Assembly: GCA_018056705.1 (NCBI GenBank)
Contig: JAGPFE010000005.1
Coordinates: forward strand, 1 to 64,000
Origin: Candidatus Hydrogenedentota bacterium
GTDB lineage: Bacteria; Hydrogenedentota; Hydrogenedentia; Hydrogenedentales; CAITNO01
Length of the DNA stretch: 64,000 bases
Direction: 5' to 3'
A program made the translations under genes and the position numbers. This document shows, piece after piece, positions 52,256 to 62,436 of this stretch. The notes under the pieces are model-generated. The model saw only the letters and a program-made list of their open reading frames with translations. It was not told the origin of the DNA and did not search any database. How positions within the stretch are numbered: the stretch's first letter is position 1; each line of letters begins with the position of its first letter.

Positions 52256-54361
52256 TCACTCCCGCACGTACACCGTGACCGGGTCGCCCACCTTCAGCAC
52301 GGGCGGCTTGTCCCAGCCGTTCCAGGCGAACAGGTCTCGCAACGGAACCTTGTACTGCCGGGCGATGACGGTAGGATTCTGTCCCGCCGTTACCGTGTGC
52401 TGAATCTTGCGTCCCGGCGTGTCCCCGGTAGCACCACTGGTTTGGGGACCCTGCCCCGCGACCATGGTCCCGGCGCCGGGGATGACCAGTTTTTGTCCTT
52501 CCCGGAGCGTGTCTTTTTCGCTCATGCCGTTCCGGGCGCGTAACGCGGCCACCGTTGTTCCGTGGGCGGCAGCGATTCGGGAAAGGGTGTCACCTTTTCG
52601 GACCACGTAGACCAGGTCACCTTTTCCCGGGGTTTCGCGTGTCGCGGATTCCTTCTGGCTAGCGGCAGGTTGAGTTTCCGCGGCCACGGAGGCCTTGGCC
52701 GCCGCGACACGACTGGTTCCGGGAATCTTCAGTCGGTCACCGATCCGCAACACGGAATCCCGCTTCAACTGGTTCGCGGCCAGCAACTGATCCAGGGATA
52801 CCCCATGCTGGGCCGCGATGGCTGAAGCGGTTTCACCCTTCTGGACGACATGGATTTCACTACCGGGGGCCGCAGCCGTTTTCTTCTGGGCCGGTGGCGA
52901 TTCCGGCGAAGTCTCGCCAACTTTCAGTCGTTGGCCGGCGTAGATGGTTCCCTTCGCGTTCAGGCCGTTCCAGGCGATCAATTGTTGCACGCTGGTTCCG
53001 TATTTCCTGGCGATGGCCGCGAGGGTTTCCCCCTTGGCTACCGCGTGATAGACCGGTTCCGGCGGTGGTGATTCCTTCTGCCTGGCACTGGCGTCCTTGG
53101 CGGCTTCGGCGGTGCGCACTGCTTCCACCATTTCGGCCACGGTGACCCGGTTTTCCACGTTTTCGCCGGGAATCTTTAATCGTTGTCCCACATGTAACGT
53201 GTTGTGTTTCCTGAACTTGTTTAACTGGGCGATGGCTTCAGGCGTGGTATTGAACCGGGCCGCGATCTTGCTGAGCGTATCTCCCTTTTTCACGGTGTAA
53301 TAACCATGGTCCGACACGGTGCGGGGACGTATTGCCCCCAGGGCGGCAATGGCCCGTTCCCGGTATCCTTTCGGGATCCGCAGGTTCCAGGATTCAACGG
53401 GGGGCGTTACCTTCGCGATCAGTTCAAGGTTTAACTCTTCCAGTGTTCCCGGGGGTAAATCCATGGCCCGTTCCAGGTCCGCGAGGGCGTACATTCCTTG
53501 TACCGGGATTTCTTCTGTTTCCGGCATGGATCCGTTTCCCCGGGTAAAACCATATTTTTCAGGATGCCGTGTCACGATGATGTACGCGAGCAGCCTGGGG
53601 TAATACTTCCGGGTTTCTTCCCTCATTCGGTCGCACGCGGGCGGCGTGCGAACCAGTTTCCAGAAATCGGTTTCTCCTCCCATGGCGTCCACGATTCGCT
53701 GCATACCGGTTCCACCCCTGTTGTAACCGCTGATTGCCAGGGCCCAGTTCCCGTTGAACTGGTCATGCAGATCCTGCAGGTAGGCGATGGCGGCCCTTGT
53801 GGCCTTACGCCAGTCTCGCCGTTCGTCCACGTAGCGATCGACCCGCAATTTATACAGGCGGGCCGTGTTGGGAATGAACTGCCACATGCCGACCGCGGAG
53901 GCGGGGGATTTCGCGTTGTTCTGGAACATGCTTTCCACCATGGCCAGCCAGACCAGGTCTTCCGGCATGCCCTCTTCCCGGAGCATCCGACGGATTGCCG
54001 CCTCGTAAGGGGCGCCACGGTTCAATCCTCGCTGAAACACTTCGGGATAACGGGTTCTTAATTCGTCGATTTCGGCGAGCACTTCAGGAGGCAATGGATC
54101 CGGAATTTCCAGGGGGGTGTAGGATCGCTTAGGTTTCGCGGTCGGTACGGGGATACCGGGCAGTTCCCGTTCATGGGCTATACCCTCGCGGGGCGCGGGC
54201 TTGAATTGTTCAGTTCGCCGGCCGGTGGAAGCGCAACCGTGAAGAAGGATGACCAGTCCCGCGCCCAGCAGGATCCCCCTCGTGAGGTGAAATGGTACCG
54301 AGCGAAATGGTTTTCGTGCTGACGCGAGCGCGTCTCCGCGGGGTGCCGTTGCCATCGGCAT
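52256..54361 (-). CDS. mltD: MltD-like lytic murein transglycosylase with five LysM domains
   Basis: A 701-residue lipoprotein (lipobox LLHGCAST, Cys43). The family 1 lytic transglycosylase domain (about 110-300) has its catalytic Glu in LAMVESMFQNNAKSPASAVG, plus GMWQFIPNTARLY and WALAISGYNRG. Five LysM peptidoglycan-binding repeats follow (YTVKKGDTLSKIA, YHAVAKGETLAAIA, HVVQKGETASAIA, YVVRKGDTLSRIA, HTVTAGQNPTVIA), separated by Ala/Pro/Lys-rich linkers. It cuts glycan strands to give anhydroMurNAc ends. Canonical MltD has two or three LysM units. GGAGG precedes the ATG. Confidence 0.93.
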   Translation of the reverse strand: MPMATAPRGDALASARKPFRSVPFHLTRGILLGAGLVILLHGCASTGRRTEQFKPAPREGIAHERELPGIPVPTAKPKRSYTPLEIPDPLPPEVLAEIDELRTRYPEVFQRGLNRGAPYEAAIRRMLREEGMPEDLVWLAMVESMFQNNAKSPASAVGMWQFIPNTARLYKLRVDRYVDERRDWRKATRAAIAYLQDLHDQFNGNWALAISGYNRGGTGMQRIVDAMGGETDFWKLVRTPPACDRMREETRKYYPRLLAYIIVTRHPEKYGFTRGNGSMPETEEIPVQGMYALADLERAMDLPPGTLEELNLELIAKVTPPVESWNLRIPKGYRERAIAALGAIRPRTVSDHGYYTVKKGDTLSKIAARFNTTPEAIAQLNKFRKHNTLHVGQRLKIPGENVENRVTVAEMVEAVRTAEAAKDASARQKESPPPEPVYHAVAKGETLAAIARKYGTSVQQLIAWNGLNAKGTIYAGQRLKVGETSPESPPAQKKTAAAPGSEIHVVQKGETASAIAAQHGVSLDQLLAANQLKRDSVLRIGDRLKIPGTSRVAAAKASVAAETQPAASQKESATRETPGKGDLVYVVRKGDTLSRIAAAHGTTVAALRARNGMSEKDTLREGQKLVIPGAGTMVAGQGPQTSGATGDTPGRKIQHTVTAGQNPTVIARQYKVPLRDLFAWNGWDKPPVLKVGDPVTVYVRE

Positions 54362-54425
54362 GGTTGATCCTCCAACGCGTACCTGGGAGCCCTTGATTAT
54401 TTCTTCTTTGCCACCCTGGTATCAG

Positions 54426-54452
54426 TTTATACAATATCTTATACCGAGTCAA
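54426..54452 (-). promoter_or_regulatory. Promoter of the MltD-like gene
   Basis: Minus-strand TTGACT with TATAAA 15 bp downstream (or TAAACT at 17 bp), inside an AT-rich stretch 65-90 bp before the start codon. Confidence 0.5.
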
Positions 54453-54538
54453 GAAAAAATCAACGGGAACCACAATCTATTGTGTGTTCTGGAAAAGATA
54501 AATAAAATGGGAGGCGCGGGGTTAACGTAAAAAAAACC

Positions 54539-54567
54539 TTGTGTTTCATGGGGTGGGGTGCTATAAT
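54539..54567 (+). promoter_or_regulatory. Promoter of the TetR-type gene
   Basis: TTGTGT and TATAAT with a 17-bp spacer, and TGc immediately before the -10 box. Confidence 0.75.
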
Positions 54568-54584
54568 GACTTACCAGTCAGTCA
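54567..54584. promoter_or_regulatory. TetR-type operator overlapping the start of transcription
   Basis: TGACTTAC-CA-GTCAGTCA, an 18-bp palindrome with one mismatch between 8-bp arms. It begins at the last base of the -10 box. It matches the TGACTGAC-type half-sites common for TetR/AcrR regulators and lies 14 bp before ATG 54599, which strongly suggests autorepression. Confidence 0.75.
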
Positions 54585-54598
54585 ATAATGGAGCAGGT

Positions 54599-55606
54599 AT
54601 GAAGAAAGCATCTTCCCCTAAAGGCCCCGTCACCTGGATCCGCTCCGGTGGCGGACGCATGGCCCTGTACGAGGAACTCGGGCAGTATTTCACCCCGGAC
54701 GGCGCGTTTATGGAAGACCGGTTCAGGCGGCAGTTCGAAATGTCCCTCCGGGAACACCTGGGGGCAAAAGGTTCCCGGGAAACCGCGTCCTGGCTTTCGG
54801 GGCACCTTGCCGAAATCGTGGATTACCTGGACGAGCGCGATCTGGGCGCGCAGACAGTCCGGTTACTCGAAGTGGCCATGGAAGTGGCGGAAAATCTCCA
54901 ACTGGATCAGTTGAACCTGCCGCCCGCCTTGTTGCGCAGGGTACTGCAAGCCGGGGCCAACGCGTCCGGACCTGCCGGACAGCGGCGACGCGAACCTGAT
55001 GAAAAACGCGTCCGGATTTTCGCGGCTGCCCTCGAAATCTTCAGTGAACGAGGCTTTCACGGTGCCACGATGGACCAGGTGGCCGAGCGGGCGGGCGTGG
55101 CCAAGGGCACGGTATACCGGTATTTCGCCAGCAAGGAGGAGTTGTTGCGGGAACTGTTTCGCGAGGCCGCCCGGGAACTGGCCGAACAATTTCGGATTTC
55201 CTTCGGCCGGGATGGCGACCTCGTGGAAATGGTGGAATCCTTTATTACGGCGTGGCTGGACTTCATTGAGCGGAACCCCACGCTCTACCGGATTCTTCAG
55301 ACGGAAGGTGCCTATCTCGGTGGCGAAGGCGGCGCGGTTTTCTACGAAGAACTGATCGAGGCGTTTCCCATGGCGAAGGAACGCCTGGCCGCGCTCAACC
55401 GCTCGGGCGCGCTCAAGACCATGAATTTCCATACCCTGGCTTTTGGCGTCCTCGGGTTCATGGACGGCGTTGCCCGGAAATGGTTCCGGGCGGGCATGTC
55501 CTACCCGTTGCGCGACGAATTACCCATCATTCTGGAAACGCTGTTCAATGGCATCGTTCTGGAAGGTCCTCACCGTAAACACTTTATTCCAGAGAGTGGC
55601 GCCTGA
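54599..55606 (+). CDS. TetR/AcrR-family regulator with long N-terminal extension
   Basis: A 335-residue protein. The TetR helix-turn-helix is in the middle (about 136-195: RIFAAALEIFSERGFHGATM, VAERAGVAKGTVYRYFASKE), followed by a usual ligand-binding domain of about 140 residues. The first 135 residues are an additional helical region (YEELGQYFTPDGAFMEDRFR and more) that I do not recognise; TetR proteins normally start at the HTH. ATG 54599 has GGAG at 5 nt. The radical SAM gene follows after 38 nt and is the likely regulated partner. Confidence 0.88.
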   Translation: MKKASSPKGPVTWIRSGGGRMALYEELGQYFTPDGAFMEDRFRRQFEMSLREHLGAKGSRETASWLSGHLAEIVDYLDERDLGAQTVRLLEVAMEVAENLQLDQLNLPPALLRRVLQAGANASGPAGQRRREPDEKRVRIFAAALEIFSERGFHGATMDQVAERAGVAKGTVYRYFASKEELLRELFREAARELAEQFRISFGRDGDLVEMVESFITAWLDFIERNPTLYRILQTEGAYLGGEGGAVFYEELIEAFPMAKERLAALNRSGALKTMNFHTLAFGVLGFMDGVARKWFRAGMSYPLRDELPIILETLFNGIVLEGPHRKHFIPESGA

Positions 55607-55644
55607 GACCGTCGTTTCGTTCCCTCCACGAAAAGGATATTCCC

Positions 55645-57438
55645 ATGACCCGGCCCCGACTGCTCCTGACCTCGGTGTTTGGTCCTTACGGCGTGAAAGA
55701 CGCGTGGGGAGAAGCCCTGGGGTGCCAGATGGAACTGCTGAACAACCAGATCACCCGGTGCCAGGGCATCCATTCCCCCAGGCAGTCCTACTGGAGTTTC
55801 GCCCTGTACCTCATGGCGGAAAATCTGTCCATACCAACCACGGTGCTGGATTTCCCGGACTGGGGAATCTTCACCCGCGAGGTGGACCAGGGCGGGTACA
55901 CCCACGTGGGCATCAGTTTCATCGTGCCCAACGTGCTCAAGGCGCGGCGCATGGCCCTGTACCTTCGGGAAAAACATCCGGATATCAAAATCCTGCTGGG
56001 CGGCTATGGCACCATTATTCCAGACCTGGCGGAGATCGTGCCCCACGATGCCGCCTGCGCCGGAGAAGGGGTGGCGTGGCTGAGGCGGTATTTCGGGGAA
56101 GATGAAAACGCGCCTTTACGGCATCCCGCCCTTGTCGGCCCCGCCCTGGAGTATCTTTACGGGAAGAGACTCAGGCCGAGTGGCGGGATCCTGATGCCGG
56201 GACTGGGTTGTGAAAATGGTTGTGTGTTCTGCGTTACGTCCCACAAGTTCCACAAGTGTTATATCCCGCTCCTGAAAACGGGCCGGGACGTGTTCGAAGC
56301 CTGCCTGCGGGCCGACCGGGAAAAACACCTGACCGGCTTCAGCGTCATGGACGAGAATTTTCTCAAGCAGCCCGCGCGGGCCCGGGAACTGCTGGCAGAG
56401 ATGGAAGCCCATGGCAAGCCGTACGTTTTCGACCTGTTTTCATCGGCGGAGACGATCCGCGCTCTCGGCGTGGACTTCCTCGTGCGGCTGGGGGTGAGAA
56501 TGGTGTGGATCGGGGTCGAATCCAGGTTTGCCACCCACCCAAAAACCCGGGGGATCGACCTGCGGGCCTTGATACGGGAATTGCAGGATCACGGCATTAT
56601 CGTGCAGGCTTCCATGATTCTCTTTCAGGACCACCATACCCCGGAGAATATCTGGGAAGACATTGACTGGGCCATTTCACTGGATTCCAGCCTGGCGCAG
56701 TTCATGAATTACACGCCCTACCCCGGCACGGCCCTGTACCGGGCGAAGGAAGCGGAAGGCACGCTGAAACCGGTACACTACCGTCATCAGCACGGCCAGG
56801 GTGAACTCGTTTTCGAGCATCCCGCCTTTCCGGATTCCCGGGATCACGCGCGGATCCTGCGGGAAGCGTTCCGGCGGAAATATCTGCGGGGTGGTCCCGG
56901 TATCGTCAACATGGCGCGAACCCTGGTTACCGGCCTGATCCGGAACAGGGAGGCCTATGAATCCCGCCGCAGGGATGGGCTGGTGTGGGATCCGGACCAG
57001 TTGCGGTACGTGCCGTCGCCTGACCATCAGCGTCCTATTCAGGACCGGTTCATGCGGATGCGGCTGCTCATGTCCGCGCGGATGGCGGCCCGCTTGCGTC
57101 CAGCCTTGTTGCCTGCCCTGGTATACGCGCCCAACCGGGCGGCCCGGCGTAAAACCAGGGAGACCATGCGGTTGTACCGGGAGGCGCTTGGCCCGGCCAC
57201 GATGGCGGATCGGATCAGGGGGCTTGCCCTCGTGCTGACAGGGGGACTGGAACTGCTCCGGCTGGGATGGAACCGGCTGCTGGGACGGGAAAGCATCGTG
57301 CGCCAGCCGCCCTGCCGGGTGACCCGTTACCGCTGGAAAACGGCAACGATCGTCGATTCCGCGACGGCACTGATCGAAGACCTGCAACGGACCCTGCAAC
57401 CCCCGGAATTCCGGGAAGACGGGAGACTTTCGCCGTAG
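55645..57438 (+). CDS. B12-binding-type radical SAM protein
   Basis: A 597-residue protein. The N-terminal part (about 45-155) looks like a cobalamin-binding Rossmann fold (YTHVGISFIVPNVLKARRMA, ILLGGYGTIIPD) but has no visible DxHxxG motif. The radical SAM core has Cys189, Cys193 and Cys196 (GCENGCVFCVTSHK). The C-terminal about 200 residues are extra and basic. Relatives modify lipids, cofactors or natural products; the substrate here is unknown. A ribosome binding site AAAAGGA precedes ATG 55645. It is convergent with the MFS gene by 3 bp. Confidence 0.88.
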   Translation: MTRPRLLLTSVFGPYGVKDAWGEALGCQMELLNNQITRCQGIHSPRQSYWSFALYLMAENLSIPTTVLDFPDWGIFTREVDQGGYTHVGISFIVPNVLKARRMALYLREKHPDIKILLGGYGTIIPDLAEIVPHDAACAGEGVAWLRRYFGEDENAPLRHPALVGPALEYLYGKRLRPSGGILMPGLGCENGCVFCVTSHKFHKCYIPLLKTGRDVFEACLRADREKHLTGFSVMDENFLKQPARARELLAEMEAHGKPYVFDLFSSAETIRALGVDFLVRLGVRMVWIGVESRFATHPKTRGIDLRALIRELQDHGIIVQASMILFQDHHTPENIWEDIDWAISLDSSLAQFMNYTPYPGTALYRAKEAEGTLKPVHYRHQHGQGELVFEHPAFPDSRDHARILREAFRRKYLRGGPGIVNMARTLVTGLIRNREAYESRRRDGLVWDPDQLRYVPSPDHQRPIQDRFMRMRLLMSARMAARLRPALLPALVYAPNRAARRKTRETMRLYREALGPATMADRIRGLALVLTGGLELLRLGWNRLLGRESIVRQPPCRVTRYRWKTATIVDSATALIEDLQRTLQPPEFREDGRLSP

Positions 57439-57441
57439 GAG

Positions 57442-58797
57442 TCATCCGGCCGCGGGATTGGAAGGAACCGTGGTCAGGTTATCCGCCTGGGGTTCCCGGG
57501 GTGACGCTGTCCGGGGCTCGCTTGAAGCGAAGGACCGGCAGGACCAGGCGGCATACAGGCCGAAAGCCGCGGACAGCGCGAAGCACGCGGCGTAACCATT
57601 CCAGCCGAACAGGTTGATCAGGCCACCACTCAGCAGGGGCGTGACGCCAAGGGCCAGCGACGTGGCGACGGTCCAGGCCGCGGTATATCCTACCCGGTTG
57701 TCGGCGGGTACCCGATTCAGCATGCCCCGGTTGGCGGCCACGTTGAACGCCGCGTTGAATACCGACGCGGCTACCACGACCACCGCCGCGGACGCCGTCC
57801 CATCCACGCCGATCAGCATTTCCGCCGGTATGGCCAGGGTGACCAGGCTGTGCGCCGCGATCGAGCGGATCATGGCCCGGCCACTGCCGATGGTATCCGC
57901 GAGTCGGCCCCAACGGCCTATGGTTAACAGGATTGCCATGGCGGAAATCGCGCTGATGGTCATGGTCACGCTGTCATGCGCCCGCGCCACGTCCCGGAGA
58001 AACATCACGGCGGTGGAACTGAACCATACCGTCGCGGAGATTCCCATGGACGCGGCCAGCATGTACCGTCGGAAGGCGGGATTCCGGAATGCCGCCGCGT
58101 AAGCGTAGCGGTCCACGGTATCTTCGTCCGACCGGGCCGGCGCGCCCCCGGGAATGCGCCGCATCATCAGCAGGCTGAGCAATCCCATGCCGATACCCAC
58201 GGCGTAAATGAACAGGAATTGCGGGATCCCCGGTCCGAAATGGTAGAGCACGGCGGCCTGGGACAGGAGAATCGCCACGTTGATCAACTGGGTCAGGGCC
58301 GTTTCCGCGCTGAAATAGGTGGAACGGCTCGCGGGCGGCACGATTTCATGCAGCCAGGGAAGCCAGCCGCCCGAGCCCAGAGCCCGCATAAGGGAAAAAC
58401 CAAAGATGGCCGCCAGCATGATGCCCCAGGCCACGGGCGGTCCGCCATACCGCATGGCAAAAGGCAGCAGGAATATGCCGCAGCAGATTACGTTCCGCCA
58501 GAACCAGGCCATCAGCATGACCCGCTTGGGCCCCATCCGGCGGATCAGCCGCACCGTAACCAGGATCAGCAGGGACGTGAACGGCAGGAAGGAAAGCAGC
58601 ATGCCCACGAAAAATTCGGGCATGTGGATGTAGCGGGCCAGCAGCACCATGACCGGCCCGATGATGTTCTGCCATGAGACCACGTTGATGGCCACGAACA
58701 CCAGGAACATCCGGGGCGCGGCATCCAGCCGCCGCAGGTCACCCAGCAGGGGCAGGTGGTTCCATGGCGACGCGCGCCGTTCATCGTCCCCCGTCAT
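57442..58797 (-). CDS. Major facilitator superfamily transporter
   Basis: A 451-residue membrane protein with about twelve hydrophobic helices in two halves. The first is [20 protein letters not shown]. The cytoplasmic loop [13 protein letters not shown], between helices 2 and 3, and [16 protein letters not shown], in the second half, are MFS-type loops. The substrate is unknown. It starts inside the end of the phosphatase gene (ATGA overlap), so the two are co-translated. The upstream open frame lies within the phosphatase gene and is not used. Confidence 0.88.
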   Translation of the reverse strand: MTGDDERRASPWNHLPLLGDLRRLDAAPRMFLVFVAINVVSWQNIIGPVMVLLARYIHMPEFFVGMLLSFLPFTSLLILVTVRLIRRMGPKRVMLMAWFWRNVICCGIFLLPFAMRYGGPPVAWGIMLAAIFGFSLMRALGSGGWLPWLHEIVPPASRSTYFSAETALTQLINVAILLSQAAVLYHFGPGIPQFLFIYAVGIGMGLLSLLMMRRIPGGAPARSDEDTVDRYAYAAAFRNPAFRRYMLAASMGISATVWFSSTAVMFLRDVARAHDSVTMTISAISAMAILLTIGRWGRLADTIGSGRAMIRSIAAHSLVTLAIPAEMLIGVDGTASAAVVVVAASVFNAAFNVAANRGMLNRVPADNRVGYTAAWTVATSLALGVTPLLSGGLINLFGWNGYAACFALSAAFGLYAAWSCRSFASSEPRTASPREPQADNLTTVPSNPAAG

Positions 58798-59561
58798 ACT
58801 TCGATCTGCGCCACCGACTCCACTACCCGGGTCGGACGGTAAGGATACTTGCCGATCTGGTTGCGCGCGGTCACGCCGGTAAGTACCAGGATGGTTTCCA
58901 TGCCGGCCTGGATTCCCGCGATGATATCCGTGTCCATGCGGTCGCCCACCATGACCGTGTTCTGGGAATGAACGTTGAGGTAATTCATGGCGGCCCGCAT
59001 CATGAGGGGCGCGGGCTTGCCGATGAAAAGCGGTGTCCGGCCAGTGGCTTTTTCGATCATGGCCGCCACCGCGCCGCACGCCGGGGCGATTCCGCTTTCC
59101 GTGGGACCGGACGGATCGGGATTGGTCGCGATGAACCGGGCGCCCGCGGCGACCAGTTGAATGGCCCGGGTGATCATCTCCATGTTCAGGGACATGGTTT
59201 CACCCAGCACCACGTAATCGGGATCGTGGTCCGTAATGATGTATCCCGCTTCGTGCAGGGCGCTGGTCAGGCCACTTTCCCCGATCACGTAGGCGGTGCC
59301 CCGGGGGGCCTGGTTCCGTAGGAACTGCGCCGTGGCCATGGCAGAAGTGAAGATGCGGTCCGCCGGGATCTCCAGTCCCGCGGACTTGAGTCGGTGGGCA
59401 AGGTCTCCAGGCGTGTACATGGGATTGTTCGTGACGATCAGGAACCTGGCGTTCCGCTGCCGGAGCCTGTCCACGAATTCCTGCGCGCCGGGAATTGCCG
59501 TGCGTCCCCGGACCAGCACGCCGTCCATGTCAATCAGGTAATTTTTTGGCTCGGGTGCCAT
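58794..59561 (-). CDS. HAD-superfamily IIA hydrolase (NagD-like phosphatase)
   Basis: A 255-residue phosphatase. DMDGVLVRG gives the nucleophile Asp11 and Asp13, [11 protein letters not shown] is motif II, and the C-terminal [14 protein letters not shown] and [15 protein letters not shown] supply the catalytic Lys and acidic metal ligands. The cap type fits NagD, which acts on nucleotides and small phosphates. ATG 59561 has AAGGAA at 8 nt; a GTG at 59579 is the longer option. It is coupled to the MFS gene. Confidence 0.92.
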   Translation of the reverse strand: MAPEPKNYLIDMDGVLVRGRTAIPGAQEFVDRLRQRNARFLIVTNNPMYTPGDLAHRLKSAGLEIPADRIFTSAMATAQFLRNQAPRGTAYVIGESGLTSALHEAGYIITDHDPDYVVLGETMSLNMEMITRAIQLVAAGARFIATNPDPSGPTESGIAPACGAVAAMIEKATGRTPLFIGKPAPLMMRAAMNYLNVHSQNTVMVGDRMDTDIIAGIQAGMETILVLTGVTARNQIGKYPYRPTRVVESVAQIEV

Positions 59562-59611
59562 GTTTTTTGATTCCTTCACGGAACGATCCTTTCAATTCTG
59601 GGTCGGTGGGT

Positions 59612-60649
59612 TCATGGGGCGAGTACCGCGCGGAACGCTTCAATGGCCCGCCGGAGCCCATCGTCGGTAATGTCCCTGTGGAATACCACCCGGATGCGAT
59701 CCGGCGCGGTGGCCAGGGTCAGCACGCCGCGCGCGCGCAACCGGTCCACGATGCCCGGCGCGTCCGGGGTTTCAAGGTATACCATGTTGGTGGGTGAGGG
59801 CATGGGGAACCGGGCGCCCGCCCGCTCGAGGGCTTCCCGGAATTCCCGGGCCCGGCGATGGTCTTCCCGCAGGTCGTCAATGTGGTGTGCCAGGGCGTAA
59901 AGTCCTGCCGCGGCCAGCACGCCCGCCTGGCGCATGCCGCCGCCCAGCATTTTTCGAAAAGCCAGGGCACGCGCGATGGTTTCCCGGGGTCCTGTCAACA
60001 GGGATCCCGCGGGCGCGCCCAGTCCCTTGGACAGGCAGAAAGACACCGAGTCGCAGGGTCGCGCCAGTTCGGACGCGTCCACACCAAGGGCTACCGCCGC
60101 GTTGAAGATCCGCGCGCCGTCGCAATGTACCCGGAGTCCCCGCTCGTGGGCCGCCGCGCAAAGTGCCTCGGTTTCGGCTACCGTGTAGCAGGCGCCGCCA
60201 CCCCGGTTTACCGTGTTTTCCAGGGACGCCAGCGTCGTGTTGGCCAGGTGCGGATCATCGCTGACCACGATCCGCGCGCGCAGGGCCTCCGAGGTAATTT
60301 TACCCCACTGGCCAGGAATGGTCACCGGCAGCAGCCCGCCGACCATGGCCAGGTTAGCCCGTTCGTAGCGGAAGGGATGGGCGTCTTCGCTCAGGAGTAC
60401 CGCGTCGCCGGGCCGGGTCTGGGATAGAAATCCCAGCAGGTTGGCCATGGTGCCGGTGGGCACGAACAGCGCCGCTTCCTTGCCCAGCATTTCCGCGGCC
60501 ACCGTCTGCAGCCGGTTGACCGTGGGGTCCTCTCCGAACACGTCGTCGCCCACCTCGGCGTCGGCCATGGCCCGGCGCATGCCCACCGAAGGCCGGGTGA
60601 CCGTGTCACTCCGCAGGTCCACGATGTCCATGTCTGGTAACACACCCAT
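59612..60649 (-). CDS. ltaE: Low-specificity L-threonine aldolase
   Basis: A 345-residue PLP enzyme of fold type I that splits L-threonine or allo-threonine to glycine and acetaldehyde. It shows VDLRSDTVTRPS, VGDDVFGEDPTVNRL, FVPTGTMANLL, VHCDGARIFNAAVALG and the PLP lysine in SFCLSKGLGAPAGS. The true start may be the ATG at 60631, which gives MDIVDLRSDTVT; neither ATG has a clear ribosome binding site. It follows tyrS on the same strand. Confidence 0.93.
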   Translation of the reverse strand: MGVLPDMDIVDLRSDTVTRPSVGMRRAMADAEVGDDVFGEDPTVNRLQTVAAEMLGKEAALFVPTGTMANLLGFLSQTRPGDAVLLSEDAHPFRYERANLAMVGGLLPVTIPGQWGKITSEALRARIVVSDDPHLANTTLASLENTVNRGGGACYTVAETEALCAAAHERGLRVHCDGARIFNAAVALGVDASELARPCDSVSFCLSKGLGAPAGSLLTGPRETIARALAFRKMLGGGMRQAGVLAAAGLYALAHHIDDLREDHRRAREFREALERAGARFPMPSPTNMVYLETPDAPGIVDRLRARGVLTLATAPDRIRVVFHRDITDDGLRRAIEAFRAVLAP

Positions 60650-60727
60650 GATGTGACCGCTTTTGACTGGGATACGCCGCCCCCGTGTTACCCGTCATAT
60701 TCCCGAAAGTCTGAACAAGTTCCCTGG

Positions 60728-60759
60728 TTGCGCCGCGTGTCGTCAGACGACGCGCAACA
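60728..60759 (-). other. Hairpin spanning the end of tyrS
   Basis: Arms GTTGCGC / GCGCAAC with an inner GTCGTC / GACGAC stem, covering the tyrS stop codon. No T run follows, so at most it is a weak terminator or mRNA-stabilising element. Confidence 0.35.
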
Positions 60760-62023
60760 GGTGATAGTTTTTCTTGCCCACGCGCAACACCGCCAGCGAC
60801 GGCGTCAGCAGGCACTCCGACGTCCAGGGCGCGTCTTCCCGCTCAATCCGTTGGCCGTTGAGGTAGATCCCGCCGTTACGGATGAGGCGGCGCGCCTCGC
60901 CCTTGCTCGCGAAGACCCCGGCGTCGGTCAGCGCGTCCACCAGCGTGCCCGCGCCGAACCGATCGCGCGGAATGGTGGCGCTGGGGGCCTCTTCAAATAC
61001 TTCGAGCAGGGTGGCCTCGTCCAGTCCGCGCAGGTCGCCGCCGAACAGGGCGGCGGTGGCCCTGAGCGCGCCTTCGAGGGCATCGCCGCCGTGTACCATC
61101 CGGGTTACTTCTTCGGCCAGTTTTTTCTGGGCCTGCCGCAGGTGCGGGGCTTCGGCGTGGGCCTGTTCCAGGGCCTCGATCTCCTCCCGTTCCAGGAAGG
61201 TGAAATACCGCAGGTAGCGTCCCACGTCCGCGTCGGCCTGGTTAATCCAGAACTGGTAGAAGCGATAAGGCGAGGTTTTGGTGGGATCAAGCCAGACATT
61301 GCCACTTTCGGTTTTGCCGAACTTGGACCCATCGGCCTTAGTCACGAGGGGGAAGGTCAGGCCATAGGTTTCCCGGCCGGTTTTCCTGCGGATCAGGTCG
61401 ATGCCAGAAACGATGTTGCCCCACTGGTCACTGCCACCGATCTGGAGCCGGCAACCGTGGTGTTCGTTCAGGTGATAAAAATCGTAGGCCTGCAGCAGGC
61501 TGTAGGAGAACTCGGTGAAGGACATGCCATGTTCGCGGTCTTCGATGCGCTGGCGGACGCTTTCCCTGGAGAGCATGACGTTCACCGTGAAACACTTGCC
61601 CACGTCTCGAAGAAAATCGATCAGGGGCAACGCGCACAGCCACTCCGCGTTGTTCAGTAACAGCGCCGCGCGGGATCCTTCGAAATCCAGGAACCGCTCA
61701 AGTTGACGGCGGATACCCTTCGCGTTGTGCTCCACCTGTTCCCGGCTGAGCATCGCCCGTTCCTGGGCCTTGAAACTGGGATCGCCGATGAGTCCGGTCC
61801 CCCCGCCGACCAGGGCAATCGGGCGATGTCCTGCCCGCTGGAAGTGGGCCAGTCCCAGAATCGGCAGCAGACTGCCGATATGAAGACTGTCCGCCGTCGG
61901 GTCGAAACCACAGTACAGGGTGAACGGCTTTTCCCGTTCCAGCAGTTCGGGCAACGCGGGATCGGTGTACTGGTTCACGAATCCCCGCCAGGTAAGGGTA
62001 TCGAATAAAGTTCCGGTGCTCAT
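60743..62023 (-). CDS. tyrS: Tyrosyl-tRNA synthetase
   Basis: A 426-residue class I synthetase charging tRNA-Tyr. [17 protein letters not shown] contains the HIGH-type motif, [18 protein letters not shown] recognises tyrosine, KFGKTESGN is the KMSKS-type loop, and a C-terminal S4 RNA-binding domain ([20 protein letters not shown]) is present. All of these fit the bacterial TyrS form. Confidence 0.97.
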   Translation of the reverse strand: MSTGTLFDTLTWRGFVNQYTDPALPELLEREKPFTLYCGFDPTADSLHIGSLLPILGLAHFQRAGHRPIALVGGGTGLIGDPSFKAQERAMLSREQVEHNAKGIRRQLERFLDFEGSRAALLLNNAEWLCALPLIDFLRDVGKCFTVNVMLSRESVRQRIEDREHGMSFTEFSYSLLQAYDFYHLNEHHGCRLQIGGSDQWGNIVSGIDLIRRKTGRETYGLTFPLVTKADGSKFGKTESGNVWLDPTKTSPYRFYQFWINQADADVGRYLRYFTFLEREEIEALEQAHAEAPHLRQAQKKLAEEVTRMVHGGDALEGALRATAALFGGDLRGLDEATLLEVFEEAPSATIPRDRFGAGTLVDALTDAGVFASKGEARRLIRNGGIYLNGQRIEREDAPWTSECLLTPSLAVLRVGKKNYHLLRVV

Positions 62024-62150
62024 ATCCTGTCCGCCGGTGATGCTACCACCTCCCCTGTACCCCCAAACGCGCCTATGTTACCAGATTTTCCTTTTTTTGC
62101 GCCACTTGCTTTGTTTCGCGCGTTCGCGAACTCAGATTAAGTTGCGAGCT

Positions 62151-62185
62151 TGTCATTTCGAACGGAATGTGGTATTTTTCCCTCA
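62151..62185 (+). repeat. Decayed REP-like repeat, copy C1
   Basis: Starts TGTCATTTCGAACGGAATGT and then diverges from the family. It is inverted relative to the copy at 62305, so the two form a degenerate inverted pair about 190 bp across. Confidence 0.45.
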
Positions 62186-62304
62186 CCTTAAACTGCTCAT
62201 GGGGAATTTCATGAATAATTTAACAACACGTTATTCTTTTCCAGTCTCTACCAGGGCACGTTTCTTATATTTTTAGTAAATATATTTATATACAATATTA
62301 TTTT

Positions 62305-62339
62305 TAAGATTTCTCCTCATTTCATTCGTCGAAATGACA
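62305..62339 (-). repeat. REP-like repeat, copy C2
   Basis: AAGATTTCTCCTCATTTCAT followed by TCGTCGAAATGACA. It is the same as the copies at 8711 and 41961 except for two changes. Confidence 0.8.
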
Positions 62340-62436
62340 GATGTCATCACTCCAACGAGCGAAAAGCGCGATTTAACTAAAATCCACGGACCACATTGGC
62401 GTAACGGGTAATAGCGGATGTGGCGGGGAGGTGTGC

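Noticed and set aside
60728..60759. Hairpin at the end of tyrS as an intrinsic terminator
   Set aside because: The stem is clear but overlaps coding sequence and lacks a following T run, so it is listed only as a hairpin.
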